Positions 1-7,205 of a stretch of DNA of 7,209 bases are shown one piece after another. This DNA is from Actinomycetota bacterium. Lineage in GTDB: Bacteria; Actinomycetota; Humimicrobiia; Humimicrobiales; Humimicrobiaceae. The stretch is taken from the NCBI GenBank assembly GCA_003155275.1, contig PMCC01000048.1, positions 70,596 through 77,804 on the forward strand. The letters run 5' to 3'. The notes below the pieces were generated by a model. That model was not told where the DNA came from, did no database searches, and saw only the letters and a program-made list of their open reading frames with translations. Each line of letters begins with the position of its first letter. The first letter of the stretch is position 1. Made by a program: the position numbers and the translations under genes.

Positions 1-86
1 TTGGCGAAGGATATTTCAGGATATCCATAACTCTTGATGATGCAAGGCTGGCGGAAGCCCTGGAAAGGATTAATAAGGTCCTGTAA
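1..86 (+). CDS. dapL: Aminotransferase class I/II, C-terminal end (probably LL-diaminopimelate aminotransferase), partial
   Basis: Only the last 27 codons are present, reading from position 3 to a TAA at 84-86; the gene starts outside the window. The tail begins [11 protein letters not shown] and continues into an amphipathic helix ending in ERINKVL. A GEGYFRI strand followed by a C-terminal helix is the usual end of fold-type I PLP aminotransferases and is especially close to DapL, which makes LL-diaminopimelate from tetrahydrodipicolinate for lysine and peptidoglycan. The order dapL-hflX-lexA is known from clostridial and actinobacterial genomes and supports this call. The ending alone cannot exclude another class I/II aminotransferase. 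The hflX start lies 4 nt after the stop, so the two genes are probably cotranscribed. Confidence 0.6.
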   Translation, partial: GEGYFRISITLDDARLAEALERINKVL

Positions 87-90
87 AACT

Positions 91-1452
91 ATGAGCGGAC
101 TGCTTGAAATTGAAAAAATAAAAGATGAAAAAGAAAAGGCGCTTTTAGTCTTTATAAAGCTGAAATTTCCCAGGGAAACAAAAAAAAATGTTTATAAGGC
201 TACTGATGATACTGTTAAAAATGGCTATGGACCGGAGTTTAAAATAAATGAAGAGATAGAAGAACTGAAAAACCTTGCCTCAGCGGCAGGTGCAGAAGTC
301 AAAGAAGTCGTTTTTCACAAACAATCAAACTTAAATCCAAAATACCTGATAAGCACCGGCAAGCTTGAAGAAATAGGAATTACTATTGAAGAAGGGGCCT
401 TTGACCTTGCCATATTTGATAGTGAACTTACTCCCGCCCAGCAAAACAATCTTGAGAACAAGCTTAAGGTAAAAGTAATTGACAGGACTGCACTTATACT
501 GGATATTTTTGCCCAGCGAGCGCAGAGCAGCGAAGGAAAATTGCAGGTCGAACTGGCGCAATTAAATTACCTCCTGCCTCGTTTGATAGGCAAGGGTGTG
601 CAGTTATCGAGGCTTGGAGGTGGAATCGGTACCAGAGGGCCTGGAGAACAGAAGCTGGAAGTAGATAGGCGAACGATTAGAAAAAAGATAGCCCTTCTTG
701 AAGAAAGAATAAACCTGATAGCTGTTCAAAGAGATATCCAGAGAAAAACAAGGCAGGACAACAATATATTTTTAATATCTCTTGTTGGGTATACTAACGG
801 TGGAAAATCAACACTGTTAAATATGCTGACAAAATCAGAAGTATTTGTAAAGGATATGCTTTTTTCCACACTGGATTCGACAACCAGGCGGCTTAAGATC
901 CCAGAAATAGATGAAATCCTTATAAGCGATACTGTCGGTTTCATAGAGAAACTTCCGCATCAACTGGTAGCAGCTTTTAAATCCACATTGGAGGAGGTAA
1001 GGCGGGCCGATCTTTTATTAATGGTAATTGATGCAAGTAATATTAATTTTGAGCAGCACATCAAAAGTGTAATGAATGTGTTAAAAGAGTTGGAAGTGCA
1101 TCACAAAACAATTGTCCTGGTTTTCAATAAAATAGACAAGCTTGACGATAAATCCCTTGGTATTCTAAAACTCAAGTATAGAAATGCTTTATTTATATCT
1201 GCTATAAAGAAAAAAGGCTTAGGCGACCTTTATGAAAAAATTAAAAAAACTGTTGATAAAAACAGGCTGTCTATGTTTCTTAAGATACCATACAGTGAAA
1301 CGAAATTAATATCCTTTATTTTTAATAACTGTAAAATACTTGATAAAAGATATGAAGATGGCGGAGTAGTGTTGAAAATAAATGCCAACTCTAGATTCGA
1401 AGACAAGCTCTCGGGATTTGCATGTAAAGAATTCAGCATCCAGGAGGATTAA
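91..1452 (+). CDS. hflX: Ribosome-associated GTPase HflX
   Basis: This is a 453-aa GTPase of the HflX family, which binds the 50S subunit and splits stalled or hibernating 70S ribosomes, notably under heat stress. The N-terminal HflX domain shows FDSELTPAQ (residues 109-117) and the glycine-rich [11 protein letters not shown] (176-186), followed by a long helical linker. The G domain has G1 GYTNGGKST (233-241), G3 DTVGF (280-284), G4 NKID (346-349) and G5 SA (370-371). The usual G1 is GYTNAGKST; the Ala-to-Gly change still fits a P-loop. I chose ATG at 91 because the upstream in-frame ATGs at 34-42 lie inside the aminotransferase gene and would add residues unlike the family. The length is close to the usual 420-450 aa. 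The Shine-Dalgarno is weak (AAGG at 75-78). It probably shares a transcript with the upstream aminotransferase and converges on lexA. Confidence 0.95.
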   Translation: MSGLLEIEKIKDEKEKALLVFIKLKFPRETKKNVYKATDDTVKNGYGPEFKINEEIEELKNLASAAGAEVKEVVFHKQSNLNPKYLISTGKLEEIGITIEEGAFDLAIFDSELTPAQQNNLENKLKVKVIDRTALILDIFAQRAQSSEGKLQVELAQLNYLLPRLIGKGVQLSRLGGGIGTRGPGEQKLEVDRRTIRKKIALLEERINLIAVQRDIQRKTRQDNNIFLISLVGYTNGGKSTLLNMLTKSEVFVKDMLFSTLDSTTRRLKIPEIDEILISDTVGFIEKLPHQLVAAFKSTLEEVRRADLLLMVIDASNINFEQHIKSVMNVLKELEVHHKTIVLVFNKIDKLDDKSLGILKLKYRNALFISAIKKKGLGDLYEKIKKTVDKNRLSMFLKIPYSETKLISFIFNNCKILDKRYEDGGVVLKINANSRFEDKLSGFACKEFSIQED

Positions 1453-2090
1453 AAATATTTCCTTACCACTCCTATTACTTTACCGAGTATTTTTGCATCT
1501 TTGACTTCTATTGGTTCCATAAAGTCATTTTCAGGCATTAGCTTTATGCTGTTTGCTTTTTTGAAGAACCTTTTTACTGTTGCTTCGTCTTCAAGAAGGA
1601 CTGCAACAATTTCTCCATTCATTGCAGTTTCCTGCTTTCGGATAACTATGTAATCTTTGTCAAGGATCCCTGCATTGACCATACTGTCACCCTTTACTTT
1701 TAACATAAAGACTTTACTTGTTCCCTTGACAAAGTCGGAAGAAACAGGGAAGTACTCTTCGATATTTTCTTCAGCGAGTACAGGTGTCCCTGCAGCGATG
1801 GTCCCAACAACTGGTACAAGAACCACGTTATTATCACTTCGGTGGGAAAGGTCTTCATCCAGGTTGTAAATACTGTGCATTATTTCAATGGCCCTTGGTT
1901 TTTCAGGATCCCTTTTTATGTAGCCTAACTTTTCCAGTTTTGTGAGATGTGCATGGATAGTTGCCGCAGAATGCAAATTTACTGTTGTTGCTATTTCGCG
2001 GACAGTAGGGGGGTACCCGGATTCTTTTACTTTATTTATGATGCACTGAAGAATTTCTTTTTGTCTTTCACTTATCTCATGGTTTGTCAT
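1449..2090 (-). CDS. lexA: LexA, SOS response repressor and self-cleaving protease
   Basis: This is a full-length 213-aa LexA. It represses SOS genes and cleaves itself when RecA-ssDNA filaments form after DNA damage. The N-terminal winged helix-turn-helix is clear, with [19 protein letters not shown] (residues 27-45) and a wing near KLEKLGYI. The S24 peptidase half has the scissile Ala100-Gly101 in GTIAAGTP, nucleophile Ser136 in GDSM and general base Lys173 in ATVKRF. The 37-residue Ser-Lys spacing is as in E. coli LexA (S119/K156). The start is ATG at 2088-2090; the region before it has only a weak GGG as Shine-Dalgarno. A CGAAC-N4-GTTTG operator overlaps a candidate promoter about 200 bp upstream, so autoregulation is likely. 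Its stop codon shares TTAA with the stop of the convergent hflX. Confidence 0.98.
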   Translation of the reverse strand: MTNHEISERQKEILQCIINKVKESGYPPTVREIATTVNLHSAATIHAHLTKLEKLGYIKRDPEKPRAIEIMHSIYNLDEDLSHRSDNNVVLVPVVGTIAAGTPVLAEENIEEYFPVSSDFVKGTSKVFMLKVKGDSMVNAGILDKDYIVIRKQETAMNGEIVAVLLEDEATVKRFFKKANSIKLMPENDFMEPIEVKDAKILGKVIGVVRKYF

Positions 2091-2261
2091 GATAAAACCC
2101 AGCTGTTAAGTTAATAATTAGGTATAGCCTTAAAAACATATTCATATGGTTTATGTGTTATAATAACCATAGGAAAAATCAGCATTAAAAAATATCCTGA
2201 ATTTAAACATAAAATTCTAGAAACCCCGAATAATTTTAAAATAATTTAATATCTGGATATA

Positions 2262-2290
2262 ATATTAGCATAAAAGCGAACTTATTACAA
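2262..2290 (-). promoter_or_regulatory. Candidate lexA promoter
   Basis: On the minus strand a -35-like TTGTAA (2290-2285) is followed, after exactly 17 bp, by TAATAT (2267-2262). The same TAATAT with a 17-bp spacer occurs at the LysM-gene promoter at 5043-5071, which supports the reading. The LexA box at 2288-2301 overlaps the -35 hexamer, as expected for repression. The -35 matches the sigma-A consensus at only 4 of 6 positions and the leader would be long, so a second promoter closer to lexA is possible. Confidence 0.5.
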
Positions 2291-2308
2291 ACATAAGTTC
2301 GCTTTTAT
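2270..2308. terminator. 16-bp perfect hairpin, likely bidirectional terminator for ilvC
   Basis: The arms 2270-2285 and 2293-2308 are perfect inverted repeats of 16 bp around a 7-nt loop. The core GCGAACTTAT/ATAAGTTCGC is preceded by AAAA and followed by TTTT on both strands, the layout of a bidirectional intrinsic terminator. It lies about 110 bp after the ilvC stop. The stem is only moderately GC-rich and the T-tract is short on the minus strand, so termination may be partial. The same DNA contains the LexA box and -35 region assigned to lexA. Confidence 0.5.
2288..2301 (-). promoter_or_regulatory. LexA operator (SOS box) upstream of lexA
   Basis: On the minus strand this reads CGAACTTATGTTTG. 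It matches the Gram-positive SOS box CGAAC-N4-GTTCG at 9 of its 10 defined positions. One of the two boxes at 5049-5091 has the same CAAAC/GTTCG half-site pair. It sits on the -35 of the candidate lexA promoter and would give autorepression. It also forms part of a hairpin that could be a terminator, so sequence alone does not prove LexA binding. Confidence 0.6.
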
Positions 2309-2416
2309 ATATATTTATTAAAAAATTGTAAAATGTCTTTTTTTAATTTAGATCTTATTATTCAGAGGTTTTTATGCCCCGAATAATTTTAAAATATAAT
2401 CTATTCTATCCAGTTG

Positions 2417-3454
<1,038 letters not shown>

Positions 3455-3456
3455 TT

Positions 3457-3486
3457 ATATTAGATGATCAGCTTTTTTTAAAGCAA
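3457..3486 (-). promoter_or_regulatory. Candidate ilvC promoter
   Basis: In the 82-bp gap between ychF and ilvC, TTGCTT (3486-3481) is followed after 18 bp by TAATAT (3462-3457) on the minus strand. The -10 reads TAATATAATA, as in the SOS promoter at 5066-5075. This would let ilvC be transcribed apart from ychF. A short GCTTT-AAAA-AAAGC dyad overlaps the spacer but has no T-tract, so I do not call a ychF terminator. Confidence 0.4.
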
Positions 3487-3500
3487 AGCATACCATTTTT

Positions 3501-4598
3501 TCAAACATTAAATCTGAAATCGATGATATCACCATCGTTTACGATATATGCTTTGCCCTCAGACCTCACAAGACCTTTTTCCTTTGCTTTGACAAACGAA
3601 CCAGCTTCAATAAATGCATCGTAGGGGATTGTCTCAGCCCTGATGAATCCGCGTTCAATATCGGAATGAACTTTACCGGCTGCAGCAGGGGCATAAGTAC
3701 CTTTTTTTATGGTCCATGCCCTTACTTCGTCTGTTCCCGCTGTTAAAAAACTTATAAGCCCTAAAAGCCTGTATGAAATCTTTATCAACTGGTCGAGCCC
3801 TGACTGGCTGATGCCGAGTTCATTCATGAACATTTCCCGGTCTTCAGTATCCAGCTGAGAAAGTTCGTTTTCTATTTTGGCGCTTACAACTACCATTTCA
3901 GAATTATCTTTTTCTGAAAACTGTTTTAAGTCCAGCAAGTTTTGAGTCTCGCTTATATCCTTGTTGATATTATTTTCTGAAATATTTGCAAGATAAATAA
4001 CAGGCTTAAAGGTTAGAAGGCCCAATGATTTGATTATCTTTATTTCCTCACTGCTTAAATCAATATTCCTGGCCGGAATTTCATTTTCAAGTGAGAGTTT
4101 TATTTTTTGAAGTATTTCGGCTTCAGCTCTGGTTTTCTGGTCAATGGACCTAGAAGATTTCTCTATGGATTCCAGCCTTTTTTCAACACTCTCAAGGTCG
4201 GCAACAATCAACTCAAGATTAATAGTTTGCATGTCTCTTATTGGGTCCAGGCTGCTTTCCACATGGGCCACATCCGCATCTTCAAAAAATCTTATAACAT
4301 GTATGAGGGCATCAACTTCACGAAGCTGCACGAGGAATTTGTTTCCCATTCCTTCACCACGGCCGGCGCCTTTAACCAGGCCTGCAATATCTACAAATTC
4401 AATATAAGCCGGAATAGTTTTTTTGGGTTTAAATATTTCAGAGAGCCTGTTTAACCTCTCATCCGGTACAGCAACTATGCCGATATTCGGATTTATGGTT
4501 GAAAATAGAGACTTATTTGTTGCAATGTGTGACTTGGTGATGGCGTTAAAAAGGGTTGTTTTGCCAATATTTGTAAGGCCAATTATTCCTAATTTCAT
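3501..4598 (-). CDS. ychF: Obg-like ATPase YchF (OLA1 family)
   Basis: YchF is a universally conserved P-loop NTPase that prefers ATP to GTP. It binds ribosomes and is tied to redox and stress responses; its exact task is unsettled. The 365-aa length is normal. Visible elements are G1 GLTNIGKTT (residues 7-15, usually GLPNVGKST), G3 DIAGLVKGA (70-78), a coiled-coil-rich insert at about 128-190, the G4-equivalent NISE (205-208) and SA (239-240). NISE is the NxxE form that gives the family its ATP preference. The C-terminal TGS domain spans about 281-364 with [26 protein letters not shown] and a [11 protein letters not shown] ending. The start is ATG at 4596-4598, with only a weak GGGA upstream. 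ilvC follows on the same strand, and the SOS-controlled LysM gene is divergent from it. Confidence 0.97.
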   Translation of the reverse strand: MKLGIIGLTNIGKTTLFNAITKSHIATNKSLFSTINPNIGIVAVPDERLNRLSEIFKPKKTIPAYIEFVDIAGLVKGAGRGEGMGNKFLVQLREVDALIHVIRFFEDADVAHVESSLDPIRDMQTINLELIVADLESVEKRLESIEKSSRSIDQKTRAEAEILQKIKLSLENEIPARNIDLSSEEIKIIKSLGLLTFKPVIYLANISENNINKDISETQNLLDLKQFSEKDNSEMVVVSAKIENELSQLDTEDREMFMNELGISQSGLDQLIKISYRLLGLISFLTAGTDEVRAWTIKKGTYAPAAAGKVHSDIERGFIRAETIPYDAFIEAGSFVKAKEKGLVRSEGKAYIVNDGDIIDFRFNV

Positions 4599-4758
4599 CT
4601 TAAAGTCCCAGTTGATATATTATAAATGTCACAATAAAGCTTTAATTATTGATATTAAATATGTCGCAATAAAGTTTCTGCAGGTAATATTTATTAAATC
4701 GCCGGTATTCTATAAATTATTACTGAATGACATTGCAAGTATTTAAAAAATCCCCTGA

Positions 4759-4962
4759 TTCAAACAAATACTTATACAAAAATCGTTCTACAAAAACCTC
4801 AAAAATTATAATCTTTTTTATAAATTAAACAATAGGGGATATGCCAATACCCAATCAATCTGGGATAAGTTCTCAGGTAGAATAACCGAAAAAATGGATC
4901 AAGATATTTCCTGGGTGAAAGGAATAAACAGGGTAATCAGTCAAAAAACAATTGTCAAATAA
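4759..4962 (+). pseudogene. Possible gene remnant or unannotated small ORF
   Basis: A frame stays open for 67 codons from just after a TGA (4756-4758) to a TAA (4960-4962). It has no ATG, GTG or TTG start before an ATG at 4894, which would give only 22 aa and has no Shine-Dalgarno. The second half reads like protein, with a Trp-rich stretch including SIWDKFSGRITEKMDQDISW, and it is less AT-rich than its surroundings. I do not recognise the product. It may be the decayed end of a lost gene, or chance: in DNA this AT-rich an open run of this length is unusual but not rare across six frames. Confidence 0.25.
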
Positions 4963-5042
4963 AAAATCAAATAACAAATGAAATAAAAAAACTACTGATA
5001 AATTAACAAATTTTAAAAAATTAAAATTTTTTTAGAAAAATA

Positions 5043-5071
5043 TTGACACAAACGTATGTTCGTATTAATAT
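5043..5071 (+). promoter_or_regulatory. Sigma-A type SOS promoter of the LysM gene
   Basis: A perfect TTGACA -35 (5043-5048) is followed after 17 bp by TAATAT (5066-5071). A perfect TATAAT also lies at 5069-5074, but its spacing would be 20 bp. The predicted start is near 5078, about 90 nt before the ATG. LexA boxes fill the spacer and the predicted start region. A consensus -35 blocked by operators is the design of a strong, tightly repressed promoter. Confidence 0.7.
5049..5062 (+). promoter_or_regulatory. LexA operator 1 at the LysM-gene promoter
   Basis: CAAACGTATGTTCG matches CGAAC-N4-GTTCG with one mismatch and lies wholly between the -35 and -10. It is the mirror image of operator 2: positions 5051-5062 and 5078-5089 are a perfect 12-bp inverted repeat. 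Confidence 0.75.
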
Positions 5072-5077
5072 AATAAG

Positions 5078-5091
5078 CGAACATACGTTCT
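5078..5091 (+). promoter_or_regulatory. LexA operator 2 at the LysM-gene promoter
   Basis: CGAACATACGTTCT matches the SOS box with only the last base off. It also fits the Bacillus form CGAACRNRYGTTYC with one mismatch. It begins about at the predicted transcription start, 29 bp centre to centre from operator 1. Two boxes at this spacing could bind two LexA dimers on nearly the same face of the helix. Confidence 0.8.
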
Positions 5092-5168
5092 ATGTTTATT
5101 TTATATATCACAATACGAATAGCAGTAATAACAGTAGTAATAACAATGTAGTCAGATAGGGGAATATT

Positions 5169-5471
5169 ATGAGAATAAAAGTTAAAAAAATTAAAAAATT
5201 AGGTATGATTTTATTGGCTTTAATTGTCAGTCTTTTGGTAATTTATGCTATATATTCCAACAGATCCAGATTTTATGGCGGTGAAATTGTCAGGTATAGC
5301 CAGGTGACCATAAACGAAAAAACAGATATGGAGAAAATAATTTCTACTTTTGCAGGAGAAAGTAGTAAAGAGAAAATCATCAGTGAAATTAAAAAAGTTA
5401 ATAATTTAGCTGATTTAAGCGATAAATCAGTATATGGTAAAACAATATACATCCCAATAATTGCAAACTAA
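5169..5471 (+). CDS. YneA-like membrane-anchored LysM protein, probable SOS cell-division suppressor
   Basis: This 100-aa protein has a basic N-terminus (RIKVKKIKK), one transmembrane helix at about residues 11-29 (MILLALIVSLLVIYAIY) and an outside domain at about 42-97 with a LysM pattern. That pattern is VTINEKTDMEKI at the start, NNL in the middle and GKTIYIPI at the end. The size, one-helix-plus-LysM layout and SOS control match YneA of Bacillus and related division suppressors, which halt septation until DNA is repaired. In Bacillus yneA is divergent from lexA; here it is about 3 kb away. The LysM start lacks the common GDT(L/I), so peptidoglycan binding is inferred. The start is ATG at 5169 with AGGGGA 6 nt upstream. 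Two LexA boxes overlap its promoter. Sequence identity to YneA appears low, so I give no gene symbol. Confidence 0.8.
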   Translation: MRIKVKKIKKLGMILLALIVSLLVIYAIYSNRSRFYGGEIVRYSQVTINEKTDMEKIISTFAGESSKEKIISEIKKVNNLADLSDKSVYGKTIYIPIIAN

Positions 5472-5516
5472 ATGTTTCTTTAATTTAATTTATTTACTGT
5501 GAGGTCTTTAAAAATA

Positions 5517-5561
5517 ATGTTAAAATTGTTTAATAATTATAATCGTGCGGATATTTCATGA
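5517..5561 (+). CDS. Possible 14-codon leader peptide overlapping dut
   Basis: An ATG at 5517 opens a 14-codon frame (MLKLFNNYNRADIS). Its TGA overlaps the dut ATG in an ATGA (5558-5561). A GAGG at 5501-5504 lies 12 nt upstream, a little far for a Shine-Dalgarno. The dut start has no clear Shine-Dalgarno of its own, so translational coupling is conceivable. So short a frame in AT-rich DNA may well be chance. Confidence 0.2.
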   Translation: MLKLFNNYNRADIS

Positions 5562-5992
5562 TAGATATAAAAATAAAATTGCTTGATAAATCACTTCCAA
5601 TGCCGTTATATGCACATAAAACTGACGCAGGAATAGATCTCTACAGTACTGTCAGCTGTGTTTTAAAACCTTTCGAGAGAAAACTTATACCTTCAGGTAT
5701 AAAAGTATCAATCCCAGAGGGTTATGCAGGTTTTGTACTGCCAAGGTCAGGCCTTGCAATTAAGAATGGCATTTCACTTGTAAACAGTCCGGGGCTTATT
5801 GACAGCGGTTACAGGGGCGAGATTTGCATAATTATGATAAACCTCGATAAAGAAATGGATTTTGCCATAAAAAAAGGAGATAAAATCTGCCAGCTTGTTA
5901 TAAAAAAAATAGAACGTGCAAATCTTATAGAATTTGAAGAACTGGATGATTCCGATCGTGGCGAGGGTGGTTTTGGCAGCACAGGAATATAA
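5558..5992 (+). CDS. dut: Deoxyuridine 5'-triphosphate nucleotidohydrolase (dUTPase)
   Basis: The trimeric dUTPase hydrolyses dUTP to dUMP and pyrophosphate, which keeps uracil out of DNA and supplies dUMP for dTMP synthesis. At 144 aa it has normal length and all five conserved motifs: I AGIDLYS (residues 24-30), II PRSGLA (62-67), III NSPGLIDSGYRGEI (76-89, with catalytic Asp82 and sugar-selecting Tyr85), IV GDKICQLVI (107-115) and V RGEGGFGSTG (134-143). Motif V carries the Arg and the Phe that close over the base, so the enzyme should be active. It starts 86 nt after the LysM gene on the same strand with no terminator visible between, so SOS-induced read-through into dut is plausible. A TATAAT at 5538-5543 may give separate transcription but lacks a good -35. 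Confidence 0.97.
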   Translation: MIDIKIKLLDKSLPMPLYAHKTDAGIDLYSTVSCVLKPFERKLIPSGIKVSIPEGYAGFVLPRSGLAIKNGISLVNSPGLIDSGYRGEICIIMINLDKEMDFAIKKGDKICQLVIKKIERANLIEFEELDDSDRGEGGFGSTGI

Positions 5993-6329
<337 letters not shown>

Positions 6330-6686
6330 TCATTTATTTATCTGGTTAGAAAATAACAGATTCTGGTAGTCTTTCTTGTAGAATAATTTTATATTAATAT
6401 CTGGATAGAAATCTTTTAACATTTTCAGTTTTTTATTCTTTCTGGTAATGAGCTTTTGCATTAATGTGGTAAGCTCTATATACAGGTCATATTCCGGTAA
6501 ATAGAAATCCGGGGTAAAGCTGACAATGGGTTTTCCGTCACTTCCCCATTCTATTGGGAAAGTCTTCGGTTCATAAAACCATTTTATTCCATAGAAATCC
6601 AGTATTTTTACAAATTCTTTTTCGCTTTCATTAGCAAAACAGATGTCTTTATATTCATGTTTTAGTACATTACCGTTTTTTTTCAT
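6330..6686 (-). CDS. Small PD-(D/E)XK-like nuclease of unknown role
   Basis: This 118-aa protein looks like a minimal restriction-endonuclease-fold nuclease. It begins with an E-containing helix (NESEKEFVKILDFYGI, residues 19-34), then a YEP turn (38-40). The core is FTPDFYLPEYDLYIELTT (57-74), where PD59-60 and E71 fit the metal-binding acidic pair. The Lys usually two residues after the Glu is replaced by Thr73; the basic TRKNKK at 81-86 may supply the lysine. It ends with a strand-helix, IKLFYKKDYQNLL. Similar conserved proteins of unknown function occur in actinobacteria and relatives. Its ATG overlaps the stop of the upstream BFN gene in ATGA, so the two are almost surely cotranslated. 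Nuclease activity is inferred from fold pattern only. Confidence 0.7.
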   Translation of the reverse strand: MKKNGNVLKHEYKDICFANESEKEFVKILDFYGIKWFYEPKTFPIEWGSDGKPIVSFTPDFYLPEYDLYIELTTLMQKLITRKNKKLKMLKDFYPDINIKLFYKKDYQNLLFSNQINK

Positions 6687-7180
6687 TCTTTAAGATCAAA
6701 GTCTTCGGGTTCCACATGTTCTAGAAAATTCTTAAATTTATCGATTTCTTCCTCTATTGACTGTATTTTAATCCCGGCTTTTTCTAAAACATCCAAGGTT
6801 GCGAAAATATCGCATTTTTCCCTTACTGCAATCGCTATAGCATCAGAAGGCCTTGAATCAATTTTTACAAGCTTATTTCTTGCCTGTTTTATGTTTAGAA
6901 ATGCATAAAAAGTATTATCCCTGATATCACATATTTCAATGCTTTCAATTTTTGTATTAATCCCGGTTAAAATATTAACGATGAGATCATGTGTCATCGG
7001 CCTCGGAGTTTTGATGTTTGAGAGCTCCAGGGCTATGGCAGAAGCTTCAAAAGTGCCCACCCATATGGGAAGATACCTATCCCCTTCTCTTTCTTTTAAT
7101 AGCAGTATGGGCCTCTGTGAAGGTAATTCTATTCGGACACCTTCAAGTGTCATTTCGATAAGTATTAATTTACTGTTCAA
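6683..7180 (-). CDS. Bifunctional nuclease (BFN, DUF151) domain protein
   Basis: This 165-aa protein contains the BFN/DUF151 domain, found in plants, actinobacteria and thermophiles; plant members have DNase and RNase activity, but bacterial roles are poorly known. Conserved stretches are the first strand MTLEGVRIELP, then YLPIWVGTFEASAIA (36-50), RPMTHDL (60-66), FYAFL (91-95), DSRPSDAIAIAVR (108-120) and ATLDVLEKAGI (127-137), followed by an acidic tail. I used TTG at 7180-7178: it keeps the whole first strand and has GGA 7 nt upstream. ATG at 7153-7151 has no Shine-Dalgarno. The frame stays open to the window edge, so a start further upstream cannot be excluded. It overlaps the nuclease-like gene by 4 nt (6683-6686). 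Confidence 0.9.
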   Translation of the reverse strand: MNSKLILIEMTLEGVRIELPSQRPILLLKEREGDRYLPIWVGTFEASAIALELSNIKTPRPMTHDLIVNILTGINTKIESIEICDIRDNTFYAFLNIKQARNKLVKIDSRPSDAIAIAVREKCDIFATLDVLEKAGIKIQSIEEEIDKFKNFLEHVEPEDFDLKE

Positions 7181-7199
7181 TTTGGTTTCCAGGGAATAG

Positions 7200-7205
7200 A
7201 TTATA
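7200..7205 (-). promoter_or_regulatory. Possible -10 element for the BFN gene
   Basis: A perfect TATAAT on the minus strand lies about 20 nt before the TTG start. The -35 region would be outside the window, so this stays tentative. If used, the leader is only about 13 nt. Confidence 0.3.

Larger units (their letters stand above)
2224..2396. repeat. Pair of 20-bp direct repeats flanking the hairpin
   Basis: The sequence ccccgaataattttaaaata occurs exactly at 2224-2243 and again at 2377-2396, 153 bp apart. The two copies bracket the 16-bp hairpin. The flanking bases differ, and I see no terminal inverted repeats or transposase, so this is not a recognisable insertion element. A local duplication is the simplest explanation. 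Confidence 0.85.
2091..2416. other. Intergenic region between lexA and ilvC
   Basis: This 326-bp non-coding gap lies downstream of ilvC and upstream of lexA, both on the minus strand. I see no credible coding frame. It holds two copies of a 20-bp direct repeat (2224-2243 and 2377-2396), a perfect 16-bp inverted repeat (2270-2285 with 2293-2308), a LexA-type operator inside that inverted repeat (2288-2301) and a candidate lexA promoter. If the promoter call is right, the lexA leader is about 165 nt and AT-rich. A second, weaker fold lies at 2357-2387, where ATTATTC pairs with GAATAAT; with G-U pairs it reaches about 11 bp when read on the minus strand, just after the ilvC stop. Confidence 0.7.
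4599..5168. other. 570-bp intergenic region between divergent ychF and the LysM gene
   Basis: This AT-rich region separates ychF (-) from the LysM gene (+). The ychF-proximal part has a near-exact 14-bp tandem motif at 4626-4639 and 4661-4674. The middle has a 67-codon open stretch at 4759-4962 without a good start, whose second half is less AT-rich than the flanks. From 4960 to 5040 the sequence is almost pure A/T. The SOS promoter and twin LexA boxes lie at 5043-5091, followed by a leader of about 90 nt. No RNA gene is recognisable. Confidence 0.7.

Noticed and set aside
34..90. Upstream in-frame ATG starts for hflX at 34-42
   Set aside because: They lie inside the aminotransferase reading frame, have no Shine-Dalgarno and would add residues unlike HflX N-termini. 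ATG at 91, just after the upstream stop, fits better.
2224..2396. Insertion sequence or MITE
   Set aside because: There are direct repeats and a central hairpin, but no terminal inverted repeats at the boundaries and no transposase.
4107..4454. Long open frame antisense to ychF (115 codons)
   Set aside because: It lies entirely within the clearly conserved ychF coding sequence on the other strand, and its product resembles no known family.
4776..4789. Possible further LexA box ending in GTTCT
   Set aside because: The left half has several mismatches to CGAAC and no promoter overlaps it.
4750..4840. Inverted ATCCCCT/AGGGGAT pair
   Set aside because: The 7-bp arms are separated by 77 nt with nothing element-like between them; chance pairing is likely.
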